A stretch of 38,685 nt of DNA from an uncultured Planctomycetota bacterium (lineage in GTDB: Bacteria; Planctomycetota; UBA1135; GCA-002686595): contig CAITGX010000152.1 of assembly GCA_903892045.1 (NCBI GenBank), forward strand, positions 1 to 38,685. The letters are read 5' to 3'. Position numbers and translations under genes: made by a program. Below the pieces are notes generated by a model, which saw nothing but the letters and a program-made list of their open reading frames with translations, was not told where the DNA came from and searched no databases. Shown here in pieces: positions 24,297-34,938 of this stretch (position 1 is the stretch's first letter; the number at the start of each line of letters is the position of its first letter).

Positions 24297-25223
24297 ATGG
24301 GCGACGGACTGCGTACGGTGCGGCTGGTTTCCGGAGACGAATCCCTCTCGGCGTCGATCAAGGCGGCGGCGAGCGGGCTCGCGGGCTTCGAGTTCGCCTG
24401 GGTCAAGCAGCACGGCGACCTGCTCGCCAAGCCGCCGGTGGCCGGCGACGTGCTCCTGCTCGACGGACGGCTCGGCAGCGCCAACGTCTACGAGGTCTGC
24501 CGTCAGCTCGTCGGCAAGACGCGCTGCCGCACGTACATCGTGGTCGAGAAGGACAACCGCGTGGCCGAGGGCATCGCGCACTTCTGCGGCGCGACCGGCG
24601 TGCTGCAGCGGCCCGTGTCGGCCGCGGACCTGCGCAAGCTGCTCTCCGCCACCGAGCGCGAGCGCCCGGCGCTGCAGCAGGCTGCGCGCGGCAACGAGAA
24701 GAGCGCGAACTTCCCCGACGCCTTGCTGCGCGACCTGTCGGGCGCGAGCGACCAGAGCGTGGTGGCCGCGCTCGTCGATCCCGAGACGCAGCTCTTCGAC
24801 TACGCCTTCCTCAACTACAAGCTCGACGAGGAGTTCAAGCGCGCGCAGCGCTTCGGCACGCCGCTGTCGTGCGTGATGCTCGGCTTCGAGGGCGAGTGCT
24901 CGAAGAAGGTGCTGCACCAGCTCGCGGGCATCTTCCTGTCCGCCTCGCGCGACACGGACATCCTCGGCCGCTTCGACGTGTCGAGCTTCCTGTTCTTCCT
25001 GCCCTCGACCGGTCCCGACGGCGCGCAGATCATGGCGCGCCGCGTGCAGGAGGCGGCGCGCACGCAGGGCCTGTGCGATCTCGTCGGCGACCCGCTGTCG
25101 ATCGCCGTCGGCATCTCCTCCATGCCGCACCCCAAGGTCGGCCGGCGCGAGGACCTGTTCTCCCGCGCGCGCGCGGCCTTCCTCGAGGCCCAGAAGTCCG
25201 GCGGGGTCGTCACCAGCGCCTGA
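24297..25223 (+). CDS. Receiver-like plus contracted GGDEF-like protein, probably no cyclase activity
   Basis: Protein of 308 aa; the ATG at 24297 is supported by AAGGAG 6 bases upstream. Residues 1 to about 120 look like a response-regulator receiver: VLLLDGRLG with Asp 56 at the phosphorylation position, TYIVVEKDN for the later strand, and QRPVSAADLRKLL with Arg in place of the usual conserved Lys. Residues about 160-305 follow the GGDEF fold (DPETQLFDYAFLNYKLDEEF, then KRAQRFGTPLSCVML). The segment normally carrying metal- and guanine-binding residues is shortened, and the signature reads GRFDVSSF (224-231). It cannot be an ordinary diguanylate cyclase; a receptor or protein-interaction role is more likely. 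A strong terminator follows. Confidence 0.7.
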   Translation: MGDGLRTVRLVSGDESLSASIKAAASGLAGFEFAWVKQHGDLLAKPPVAGDVLLLDGRLGSANVYEVCRQLVGKTRCRTYIVVEKDNRVAEGIAHFCGATGVLQRPVSAADLRKLLSATERERPALQQAARGNEKSANFPDALLRDLSGASDQSVVAALVDPETQLFDYAFLNYKLDEEFKRAQRFGTPLSCVMLGFEGECSKKVLHQLAGIFLSASRDTDILGRFDVSSFLFFLPSTGPDGAQIMARRVQEAARTQGLCDLVGDPLSIAVGISSMPHPKVGRREDLFSRARAAFLEAQKSGGVVTSA

Positions 25224-25246
25224 GCGCGGCGACGTCGAGCCTGAAC

Positions 25247-25287
25247 GAGCGGGGGTGCCGTTGCGCGGCGCCCCCGCTCTCGTTTTT
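25247..25287 (+). terminator. Rho-independent terminator
   Basis: A 14-bp stem with one T-G pair (25247-25260 with 25266-25279), loop TTGCG, followed by TCG and TTTTT (25283-25287). It is the clearest intrinsic terminator in the window, 24 bases after the stop of the receiver/GGDEF-like gene. Confidence 0.9.
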
Positions 25288-25336
25288 CCGAGTTCGTTTG
25301 CCCGTGCTGGTTTTCCTGCGTTGGTTTTCCCGCGTT
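25281..25336. repeat. Four diverged tandem 14-base units
   Basis: Units are 25281-25294 (CGTTTTTCCGAGTT), 25295-25308 (CGTTTGCCCGTGCT), 25309-25322 (GGTTTTCCTGCGTT) and 25323-25336 (GGTTTTCCCGCGTT). Units 3 and 4 match at 13 of 14 positions; unit 4 matches unit 1 at 11 and unit 2 at 10. The array begins inside the T-run of the terminator and forms a T-rich island in a very GC-rich region. No gene covers it. Confidence 0.75.
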
Positions 25337-25463
25337 GGCGCTTCCGATGCGTGCAAGAAGCGCGCAAGGACCGGCGCGGGCGCCGAATGGGGCCCACCAG
25401 CCGCTAGCATGGGCGTCGCGCGGCGCGGAGGAATCCCCCGAAACGGCCCGCGCGCACATCGGC

Positions 25464-26969
25464 ATGCGTACACGGATGGTGGCGGCGTTCCTTGCGACCT
25501 TGGGTCTGTGCGGGCTCGCGCTCGCGGCGTCGGGCAATGAACCCGCGGCGGCGAGCGCGCCTTCGCGCGGCACGCTCGAGGCCGCGCTCGACACGATTTC
25601 CGCCGAGGAGATCAAGGCCGACATCTTCTTTCTCGCCAGCGACGAGCTCGGCGGGCGCGACACGGTCAGCCCCGGACAGCGCGTCGCGGCGCGCTTCATC
25701 CGCTCGCGGCTCGAGCGCCTCGGCGTCGAGCCCGGCGCACCGACCGGCTACTTCTTCGAGTACCCGCTCGTCTCGCCGCGCCTGCGCGAGTCCGACACGT
25801 GGCTGCGCCTGCGCGCGGGCGAGCAGGAGGTCGACTGCGTGTTCGCGGGCGACTACTGGTTCTCGCCGGGTACACCGCGCGACCTGCAGCTCGAGGGCGC
25901 GGTGATCTATGGCGGCAAGTGCGACAAGAGCTCGATCGGCAAGCTCGAGGTCGCGGGCAAGTGGGTGCTCGCGCTCGACGAGGGCAAGCTGTTCGGCGAC
26001 GTCGAGTCGGACCTGCTCGAGCGCGGCGCGCTCGGCCTCCTGCTCGTGCCGGCGGACAAGTACTCGAAGAAGCCCTACGCGGAGCGCTTCGATGGGCAGG
26101 TGGCCGCGATGCGGCGCGGTGACGTGTCGTGGCCGCGCACCGACGCGAGCGGCGCGCCCAAGCCGCAGCTTCCCGTGCTGTACGTCGCGCGCGCGGCTGC
26201 CGCTCGCGCGCTGCCGAAGCTCGCCGAGAAGGACTCGGAGCTGCCCAAGGCGGGCGCGGACCTCGGGCTCGTCGCCACGCACCGTCGCGCGTACCTCGGC
26301 GACGGCGGGCGCGTGATGGCCGAGAACGTCTGCGGCTGGATTCCCGGCACGGATCCCAAGCTCAAGGACGAGGTGATTCTGATCTCGGCGCACTACGACC
26401 ACGTCGGCACGAGCACGCGCGACGGGCAGATCTACAACGGCGCCGACGACAACGGCTCGGGCACGAGCGGCTTGCTCGCGCTCGCGGAAGCGCTGGTCAC
26501 GCGCGCGCCGCTGCGCCGCTCGGTGATGCTGATCTGGGTCTCCGGCGAAGAGAAGGGCCTGTGGGGCTCGCAGGCGTGGACGCAGAGCCCGTGGCTGCCG
26601 GGCAGCGCCAAGCCGCTGTGCAACCTCAACATCGACATGATCGGCCGCAACGCGCCCGACAAGCTGATGATCACGCCCACGTCGGCGCGCGCGGAATACA
26701 ACGGGCTCGTGCGCATGGCCGAGAAGGTGGCGCCGCTCGAGGGCTTCCCGGTGCTCGAGTCCTGCGATGCCTACTGGGGCCGCTCGGACCACATCAACTT
26801 CTCGAAGAACCTGAAGATCCCGGTCGCGTTCCTGTTCTCCGACGTCCACGAGGACTACCACAAGCCCACGGACGACGCCGAGAAGATCGACTGCGACAAG
26901 ATCCGTCGCGTCGCTCGCACCGTGCTGCGCATGGTCGACGGCCTGCAGGCCGACAAGCTCGACTTGTAG
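25464..26969 (+). CDS. Secreted M28-family metallopeptidase with PA-type insert
   Basis: Protein of 501 aa with a signal peptide (MRTRMVAAFLATLGLCGLALAA). M28 dinuclear zinc aminopeptidase ligands are present: H310 and D312 in SAHYDHVG, D328/D329 in GADDNGSG, the Glu pair 362-363 in VSGEEKGLWGSQ, D391 in NIDMIGRN and H466 in HEDYHKPTDD. A protease-associated-type domain lies between about 110 and 270, before the catalytic core. It probably removes N-terminal residues from peptides in the periplasm or outside the cell. The ATG at 25464 gives a clean signal peptide; a GGAGGAA further upstream is too far to serve it. It converges on ppdK with a strong hairpin between them. Confidence 0.9.
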   Translation: MRTRMVAAFLATLGLCGLALAASGNEPAAASAPSRGTLEAALDTISAEEIKADIFFLASDELGGRDTVSPGQRVAARFIRSRLERLGVEPGAPTGYFFEYPLVSPRLRESDTWLRLRAGEQEVDCVFAGDYWFSPGTPRDLQLEGAVIYGGKCDKSSIGKLEVAGKWVLALDEGKLFGDVESDLLERGALGLLLVPADKYSKKPYAERFDGQVAAMRRGDVSWPRTDASGAPKPQLPVLYVARAAAARALPKLAEKDSELPKAGADLGLVATHRRAYLGDGGRVMAENVCGWIPGTDPKLKDEVILISAHYDHVGTSTRDGQIYNGADDNGSGTSGLLALAEALVTRAPLRRSVMLIWVSGEEKGLWGSQAWTQSPWLPGSAKPLCNLNIDMIGRNAPDKLMITPTSARAEYNGLVRMAEKVAPLEGFPVLESCDAYWGRSDHINFSKNLKIPVAFLFSDVHEDYHKPTDDAEKIDCDKIRRVARTVLRMVDGLQADKLDL

Positions 26970-26991
26970 CCCACGAGCTGCTCGAAACGAG

Positions 26992-27029
26992 GACGGGGAC
27001 CGCGGCCAGCGAAGGTCGCGGTCCCCGTC
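26992..27029. terminator. Strong bidirectional hairpin between convergent genes
   Basis: Perfect 13-bp stem, GACGGGGACCGCG (26992-27004) with CGCGGTCCCCGTC (27017-27029), and a 12-base loop. It lies 22 bases after the M28 peptidase stop and 24 bases beyond the ppdK stop on the other strand. There is no T-run. Confidence 0.75.
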
Positions 27030-27053
27030 GATGTTGGTGCGTGGCACGCCGCG

Positions 27054-29834
<2,781 letters not shown>

Positions 29835-29864
29835 GGCGGTCGCGGCCCCGTGAAGGACCGTCGG

Positions 29865-30455
29865 TTAAGGGGACTCGACGAGCTCGACCCCGTCGATCAG
29901 CCACAACCGCTCGAGCGTGACGGACGTGAGGTCGCCAACGCTCGTTTCGGACGCCTCGCGGGGTACTCTGAGCACCCACTCCTCGCCCCCGCCGGGCCGC
30001 GCTTCGATGCGCACCATTTTTTCCACGTCTGCGCGCCCGTCGGCGTAGCCGTCCGCGGCTCGGACGCGGAAGAACTCCTCGCGCACGAGGCGCACGCGCA
30101 GGGTGCGGCCGAGGGTGGAGAGTTCGACCACGTGGACTCCGGCGCCGAGCGAGCGCTCGCGGGTGACGCTGGCGGAGGCGATCAGTCCGAACCACGGCTG
30201 CTCGCGCTCGAGGCGGTCGCGGAACTCGCTGTAGCCGAAGAGCGACAGCCCGTTCGCGCGGCGGAAGCCGGTCGAGAAGCAGCCATATTCCTGCTCGTAC
30301 AGGTCGGCCTCGAGGTAGCGCTGGAAGGCCTCGACCGTGGCGCGCGGGCTGTCGCGACGCGCGGACACGAGCGCGGCGGGGTCCGCGCAGCGGCAGGCCT
30401 GCGGGAGTCCCGCGAGGCACAGGGCGAGGAGCAGGGGGCGGGCGCGCAGGCGCAT
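29865..30455 (-). CDS. Small secreted protein of unknown function, possible lipoprotein
   Basis: Protein of 196 aa from the ATG at 30455 (MRLRARPLLLALCLAGLPQACRCADP). It starts with a signal sequence; Cys 21 could be a lipoprotein Cys although Q-A-C is not a strong lipobox. The mature part has PRATVEAFQRYLEADLYEQEYGCF, suggesting the common 'one helix then beta sheet' NTF2-like or DUF4878-type fold, and ends with strand-rich segments (WVLRVPREA, LERLWLIDGVELVESP). No catalytic motif is visible. A longer frame starting at 30518 lacks an N-terminal signal and is less likely. It is followed after 30 bases by ppdK. Confidence 0.65.
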   Translation of the reverse strand: MRLRARPLLLALCLAGLPQACRCADPAALVSARRDSPRATVEAFQRYLEADLYEQEYGCFSTGFRRANGLSLFGYSEFRDRLEREQPWFGLIASASVTRERSLGAGVHVVELSTLGRTLRVRLVREEFFRVRAADGYADGRADVEKMVRIEARPGGGEEWVLRVPREASETSVGDLTSVTLERLWLIDGVELVESP

Positions 30456-30501
30456 GGGCGGGATGCTAGCGGGCAAGCGCGGCTCCCCGCAGGCCCGGAG
30501 C

Positions 30502-30525
30502 GCGCGAAGTTTGGACACTTCGCGC
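30502..30525. promoter_or_regulatory. Inverted repeat between divergent genes
   Basis: Perfect 9-base inverted repeat GCGCGAAGT (30502-30510) and ACTTCGCGC (30517-30525) around TTGGAC, in the 253-base gap between the small secreted protein and the DUF1573 gene. Its place, 47 bases upstream of the minus-strand start, suits an operator or a leader hairpin. No other gene or RNA is seen in this gap. Confidence 0.4.
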
Positions 30526-30708
30526 TAGCAGCGCCGCGGCGGAGTCCGTAGGGACCTGGGCTGGGTGGCCCGTTTCCCCGATCTGGGGAGGGGTGGCCCG
30601 CTCGCCTTGAGGCTCGGCCCCGGGGCGACCGAAACGCCACGGTCGATCCCAGCGGGCCCCGCCGGGTACGATCTCGCCCGTCCCGCCATCGATTCTCAGA
30701 ACCGACCC

Positions 30709-32025
30709 ATGACCAAGTCGCGAACCACCACCTCCCTTCTCGCCACGTTCGCCCTGAGCGCGCTGCTCGGCGCGAGCGCCTCCGCGCTCAGCGCCCAGAA
30801 CCCGCCGGTGCCGGCTCCGGCCCCGACCCCGCTCCCGTCGCCCGTGCCGCGCCCGCAGGAAGGCGGCGGCGACCAGAAGCCCGTCACGAATCAGGCCGCG
30901 CGGCTCGAGGTCGACGCCCTCGACCACGACTTCGGCAACGCGATCGAAGGCGAGAAGCTCTCGCACATCTTCAAGATGCGCAGCACCGGCACCGAGCCGC
31001 TCGTGATCCAGAGCGCCAAGCCGACCTGCGGCTGCACGGTCGCCAAGCTCGAGATCCGCAAGGAAGACGGCACCCTCGAGGTCTACAAGTTCGGCGATCC
31101 GCTGCCGAAGGGCGCCCAGCTCGAGCTGCTGGCGGAGCTGAATACGCAGGGCAAGCACCAGCAGGCGTCGAGCAAGGTCAACGTGACCTGCAATGACCCG
31201 CGCCAAGTCGTCACGCTGGGCCTGAACGCCCGCGTCGACACCTACTTCCAGATCACCCCGCCGCAGCTCGACCTCGGCACGATGTCGACCGCGGACACGG
31301 TCGAGAAGACCTTCACCGTGGCCGGCAAGAAGCCGGGCAACTTCCTGCTCTCGATGGAGCAGCGCCCGCTGCCGGACGGCATGAAGGTCGCGATGACCCC
31401 GAAGGAGCCGGACGCCAACGGCAAGGCCAGCGTCTGGGAAGTCAAGGTCACCCTCGGCCCCGGCGCCAAGGAAGGCAACACGGGCTACCCGATCCAGCTC
31501 AAGAGCGACGAGGCCATCGCCGGCCACTCGGCCGATGACGGCCACGGCCACACCTCCGCGATGACCTACGGCGCGACCGTGATGGTCACGGCCAAGGTCA
31601 ACGGCCTGATCTCCTTCGAGCCCCAGTACCTGTCCTACGGCCTCGTGCGCCCCGGTCAGGTCCTGCCGCGCACGCTCAAGATCACGGCCTTCGACCCCAA
31701 CTTCAGCTTCGCCGACACGCTCGACATCCGCCTCGTCGGCCCGAGCGACACCAAGCCGGAGTTCCCGCAGGCGGCCTACTTCAGCCACGCGGTCAAGGTC
31801 TCGGACGACAAGAAGAGCGCCACGATCGAGCTGACGCTCAACGGCCTGCCGGACACCGTCGACGGCTCGTTCCAGGGCCGCATGATGATCAAGACCGGTC
31901 ACCCGCAGAAGCCGGAGATCCCGGTGCTCTTCTCGGGCGTCTGCCGTCCGGGCGTCGGGGGCAATCCTCCGCCGGCACCCCAGCCCCTGCCGCAGCCCGT
32001 CGGCGGCGGCGTCAAGGGCGGCTAG
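30709..32025 (+). CDS. Secreted DUF1573-domain protein
   Basis: Protein of 438 aa. Signal peptide MTKSRTTTSLLATFALSALL to about ALSAQ (30), then a Pro-rich linker (31-50). The DUF1573 domain follows (about 66-175): DHDFGNAIEGEKLSHIFKM, then SAKPTCGCTVAKLE with the family CGCT signature at 107-110. Two more immunoglobulin-like beta domains fill 180-420, ending in a Pro/Gly-rich tail. DUF1573 proteins are common in Planctomycetota and Bacteroidota and are thought to be envelope or surface proteins related to ASPM-SPD-2-Hydin domains; no activity is established. The gene is apparently monocistronic, ended by an 18-bp hairpin. Lys-rich codon choice (AAG) is like the ribosomal genes, hinting at high expression. 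Confidence 0.82.
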   Translation: MTKSRTTTSLLATFALSALLGASASALSAQNPPVPAPAPTPLPSPVPRPQEGGGDQKPVTNQAARLEVDALDHDFGNAIEGEKLSHIFKMRSTGTEPLVIQSAKPTCGCTVAKLEIRKEDGTLEVYKFGDPLPKGAQLELLAELNTQGKHQQASSKVNVTCNDPRQVVTLGLNARVDTYFQITPPQLDLGTMSTADTVEKTFTVAGKKPGNFLLSMEQRPLPDGMKVAMTPKEPDANGKASVWEVKVTLGPGAKEGNTGYPIQLKSDEAIAGHSADDGHGHTSAMTYGATVMVTAKVNGLISFEPQYLSYGLVRPGQVLPRTLKITAFDPNFSFADTLDIRLVGPSDTKPEFPQAAYFSHAVKVSDDKKSATIELTLNGLPDTVDGSFQGRMMIKTGHPQKPEIPVLFSGVCRPGVGGNPPPAPQPLPQPVGGGVKGG

Positions 32026-32050
32026 GCTCGAGTCGCTCGGTTCGCGTTCC

Positions 32051-32088
32051 GCGGCCCGCTTCCCCTCGCGCGAGGGGGAGCGGGCCGC
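32051..32088 (+). terminator. Very stable terminator-like hairpin after the DUF1573 gene
   Basis: An 18-base stem with a single T-G pair (32051-32068 with 32071-32088), the innermost bases forming a short CG-rich loop, 25 bases after the stop. It separates the DUF1573 gene from the pilus operon. No T-run follows. Confidence 0.7.
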
Positions 32089-32194
32089 GCTGCTGGGGAG
32101 GGTGCGAGCCGTGCGGCTTGTTCGAGTTCGCACAGGAAACGGCGGGCGGTCTGTCCCCGAAGTGTGCGGAAACGACTAGACTCCCGCCGCTTCC

Positions 32195-33853
32195 ATGGCT
32201 CAGGACATCGGAGAGTATCTCGTCGCCGCGGGCACCCTCACGGCCGATCAGCTGCGCGAGGCGCAAGTCGCCGCGCGCGGCGGGCAGGCCCTGCCGGAGG
32301 TGCTCGTCCGCATGGGGCTCGTCGACGAGGTGGCCGTGGCCCGGGCTCAGGGCAAGGTCCACAACCTGCCCTTCGTGGACCTGACCAAGGGCAAGATCGC
32401 CCCCGAGGTGCTCGCGCGCATCCCGAGCGAGTTCGCGGTGGCCCAGGGCCTGCTGCCGGTGCTCGACAAGGGCGGCAAGCTGATCGTGGCGATCGACGAT
32501 CCGCTCAAGCGCATCGTGGTCGACCAGCTGCAGTTCCAGCTCGGCTGCGAAGTCGCCTGTGCCATGGCCGCTCCGAGCGCCCTGCGGCGAGCTCTCGAGC
32601 AGCACTACGGGGCGGCCCCCGAGGAGAGCGTGGCGCGCTCGATGGGCGCCGAGCCGGGGTCGGGCGACGAGGGCGACGACGCGCCGATCATCCGGCTGGT
32701 GTCGCGCATGTTCCAGGACGCGCTCACGATGCGCGCCTCGGACATCCACGTCGAGCCGACCGGCAGCGTGCTGCGCGTGCGCTACCGCATCGACGGCGTG
32801 CTGCGCGTGGTCGCGGAGCACCCGCCGCACCTCTCGAGCCCGCTGATCAGCCGCCTGAAGATCATGGCCTCGATGGACATCGCCGAGAAGCGCAAGCCGC
32901 AGGATGGGCGCATCGGCCTCGACCTCAAGGGCCGCAGCGTCGACGTGCGCTGCTCGATCCTGCCCACCAACCACGGCGAGAGCGTGGTCATGCGCCTGCT
33001 CGACCGCTCGGCCAACCTGATCGGCCTCAAGGAGCTCGGCTTCGAGGAGGACGACTACAAGTGGTTCCGGCGCGTGATCTCGCGGCCCAACGGCATCGTG
33101 CTCGTCACCGGCCCCACGGGCTCGGGCAAGACGACCACGCTGTATGCGGCGCTCGGCGAGCTCAACCGGCCCGACGTGAAGATCATCACGGCCGAGGATC
33201 CGGTCGAGTACCACATCAAGGGCATCAATCAGGTGCAGGTGACGCCCCGCATCGGGCTCTCCTTCGCGCGCGTGCTGAAGGCCATGCTGCGCGCGGCGCC
33301 GAACATCATCCTCGTCGGCGAGATCCGCGACCTCGAGACGGCGGAGATCGCCATCCAAGCCTCGCTCACCGGCCACCTCGTCTTCTCGACGCTGCACACC
33401 AACGACGCGCCGAGCGCGCTCACGCGCCTCGCGGACATGGGCGTCAAGCCGTTCCTCGTCTCGGCGGCGGTGCAGGCCGTGATGGCCCAGCGCCTCGTGC
33501 GCAAGCTGTGCAAGTGCGCGACCGAGCACGAGGCGAGCGAGGCGGAGCTGCGCGCGCTCGGCCTCGACCCGGCGCTCTACCGCGGCCGCACGGTGCGCTC
33601 GCCGAAGGGCTGTCGCGAGTGCGAGGGCGGCGGCTATCGCGGTCGCGTCGGCATCTTCGAGCTGCTCGAGATGGACGACGTGCTGCGCGACCTGACCTTC
33701 CGCGGCGCGAGCCTCGAGGAAGTGCGCACCGCTGCGCTCGCCTCGCGCAAGCTCAAGCCGCTCATCTCGGACGGGGCCCGCAAGGTGCTGCAGGGCTCCA
33801 CGACCACGACGGAAATCCTGCGCGTGACGCGCGTGGGCGAGGAGCGGCGCTAG
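32195..33853 (+). CDS. pilB: Type IV pilus / type II secretion assembly ATPase, first copy (PilB/GspE family)
   Basis: Protein of 552 aa. An N-terminal GspE/MshE-type domain (about 1-140) precedes the ATPase core: ASDIHVEP (181-188), GPTGSGKTTTLYAAL (306-320), TAEDPVEYHIKG (Asp box), LVGEIRDLETAEIA (Walker B region) and TGHLVFSTLHTNDAPSALTR (His box). A zinc site near the end is KLCKC and GCRECEGGGYRGRVGIFEL. It powers pilin or pseudopilin polymerisation at the inner membrane. The residues before Walker B read LRAAPNIILVGE instead of the usual LRQDPD-, and the first Cys pair is CxC. It opens a five-gene operon; TAGACT at 32177-32182 is close to the ATG and could be a -10 for a very short leader, but no -35 fits. 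Confidence 0.92.
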   Translation: MAQDIGEYLVAAGTLTADQLREAQVAARGGQALPEVLVRMGLVDEVAVARAQGKVHNLPFVDLTKGKIAPEVLARIPSEFAVAQGLLPVLDKGGKLIVAIDDPLKRIVVDQLQFQLGCEVACAMAAPSALRRALEQHYGAAPEESVARSMGAEPGSGDEGDDAPIIRLVSRMFQDALTMRASDIHVEPTGSVLRVRYRIDGVLRVVAEHPPHLSSPLISRLKIMASMDIAEKRKPQDGRIGLDLKGRSVDVRCSILPTNHGESVVMRLLDRSANLIGLKELGFEEDDYKWFRRVISRPNGIVLVTGPTGSGKTTTLYAALGELNRPDVKIITAEDPVEYHIKGINQVQVTPRIGLSFARVLKAMLRAAPNIILVGEIRDLETAEIAIQASLTGHLVFSTLHTNDAPSALTRLADMGVKPFLVSAAVQAVMAQRLVRKLCKCATEHEASEAELRALGLDPALYRGRTVRSPKGCRECEGGGYRGRVGIFELLEMDDVLRDLTFRGASLEEVRTAALASRKLKPLISDGARKVLQGSTTTTEILRVTRVGEERR

Positions 33854-33885
33854 GGCGCCGCGAGGAACAGCGAGAGGACCTGCAC

Positions 33886-34938
33886 GTGCAAGCGATGGAC
33901 CTGCTGACGGCGGTGATCGAGCGCGGAGGCTCGGACCTGCACCTCAACCCCGGGCGCCCGCCGGTGGTGCGCATCCACGGCGACCTCGTCTCCCTGCCGG
34001 GCGCGGAGAAGCTCGATGACGCGGCGGTGGCGGTGCTCGCGCGGCAGCTGTGCAACGACAAGCAGTGGGCCGAGATCGAGCACGTCGGCACGACCGACTT
34101 CGGCATCGCGCACCCCACGGGCAACCGCTTCCGCGCCAGCGTGTTCCGTCAGCGCGGCCGGCTCTCGGCGGTGCTGCGCCTGATCCCGAGCAAGCTGCTC
34201 ACCTTCGACCAGATCGGACTGCCGGAGGCGTGCAAGGAGCTGCTCACACGCCCGCGCGGCCTGATCCTCGTCACCGGCCCGACGGGCTCGGGCAAGACGA
34301 CCACGCTCGCGACGATGATCGACTGGATCAACACGAATCGCGACGCGCACATCATCACGATCGAGGATCCGATCGAGTACTACCACAGCCACAAGAAGGG
34401 CATCGTCACGCAGCGCGAGCTCGGCGCCGACGTGCCGAGCTTCCCCGAGGCGATCCGGCGCGCGCTGCGCCAGGACCCGGATGTGGTGCTCGTCGGCGAA
34501 ATGCGCGACCTCGACACGATCTCGGCGGCGATCACCGCGGCCGAGACGGGCCACCTCGTGTTCGGCACGCTGCACACGACGGGCTCCGCGCGCACGGTCG
34601 ACCGCATCATCGACGCCTACCCGACCAACCAGCAGGAGCAGGTGCGCGCGCAGCTCTCGGTGTCGATCGTGGCGGTGATCAGCCAGGTGCTGCTCGCGCG
34701 CAAGGACGGCAAGGGACGCGTGGCGGGCTTCGAGGTGATGCTGATGACCCCGGCCATCGGCAACCTGATCCGCAAGAACGAGACGAACAAGATCGCCTCG
34801 ACGCTGCAGACCTCGCGGCGCATGGGCATGGTGACCCTCGACGACTACCTCTACGACCTCGTCAAGCGCGACGTGGTCGAGCGTTCCGCGGCGCTCGAGG
34901 CCGCGCAGGACCCGAAGGACCTCGAGGCGCGCCTGTGA
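33886..34938 (+). CDS. pilT: Twitching motility / pilus retraction ATPase PilT
   Basis: Protein of 350 aa from GTG at 33886, which has GAGAGGA 7 bases upstream; an ATG three codons later is less well placed. PilT features: GGSDLHLNPGRPPVVRIHG (14-32), GPTGSGKTTTLATMIDW (131-147), TIEDPIEYYHSHKKG (Asp box), RQDPDVVLVGEMRDLDTI (Walker B), TGHLVFGTLHTTGSARTVDR (His box), and the PilT-type AIGNLIRKNETNKI near the C-terminus (usually AIRNLIRE...). It lacks the GspE N-domain and the tetracysteine. PilT depolymerises the pilus, giving twitching motility and DNA uptake. Its stop overlaps the next start (GTGA). Confidence 0.95.
   Translation: MQAMDLLTAVIERGGSDLHLNPGRPPVVRIHGDLVSLPGAEKLDDAAVAVLARQLCNDKQWAEIEHVGTTDFGIAHPTGNRFRASVFRQRGRLSAVLRLIPSKLLTFDQIGLPEACKELLTRPRGLILVTGPTGSGKTTTLATMIDWINTNRDAHIITIEDPIEYYHSHKKGIVTQRELGADVPSFPEAIRRALRQDPDVVLVGEMRDLDTISAAITAAETGHLVFGTLHTTGSARTVDRIIDAYPTNQQEQVRAQLSVSIVAVISQVLLARKDGKGRVAGFEVMLMTPAIGNLIRKNETNKIASTLQTSRRMGMVTLDDYLYDLVKRDVVERSAALEAAQDPKDLEARL

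Noticed and set aside
25281-25336. Possible CRISPR array
   Set aside because: The units are 14 bases, directly adjoining and drifted, with no unique spacers and no cas genes nearby.
32177-32182. TAGACT as -10 box for the pilus operon
   Set aside because: It lies only 12 bases before the ATG and no -35-like hexamer is found at 16-18 bases upstream; kept only as a remark.
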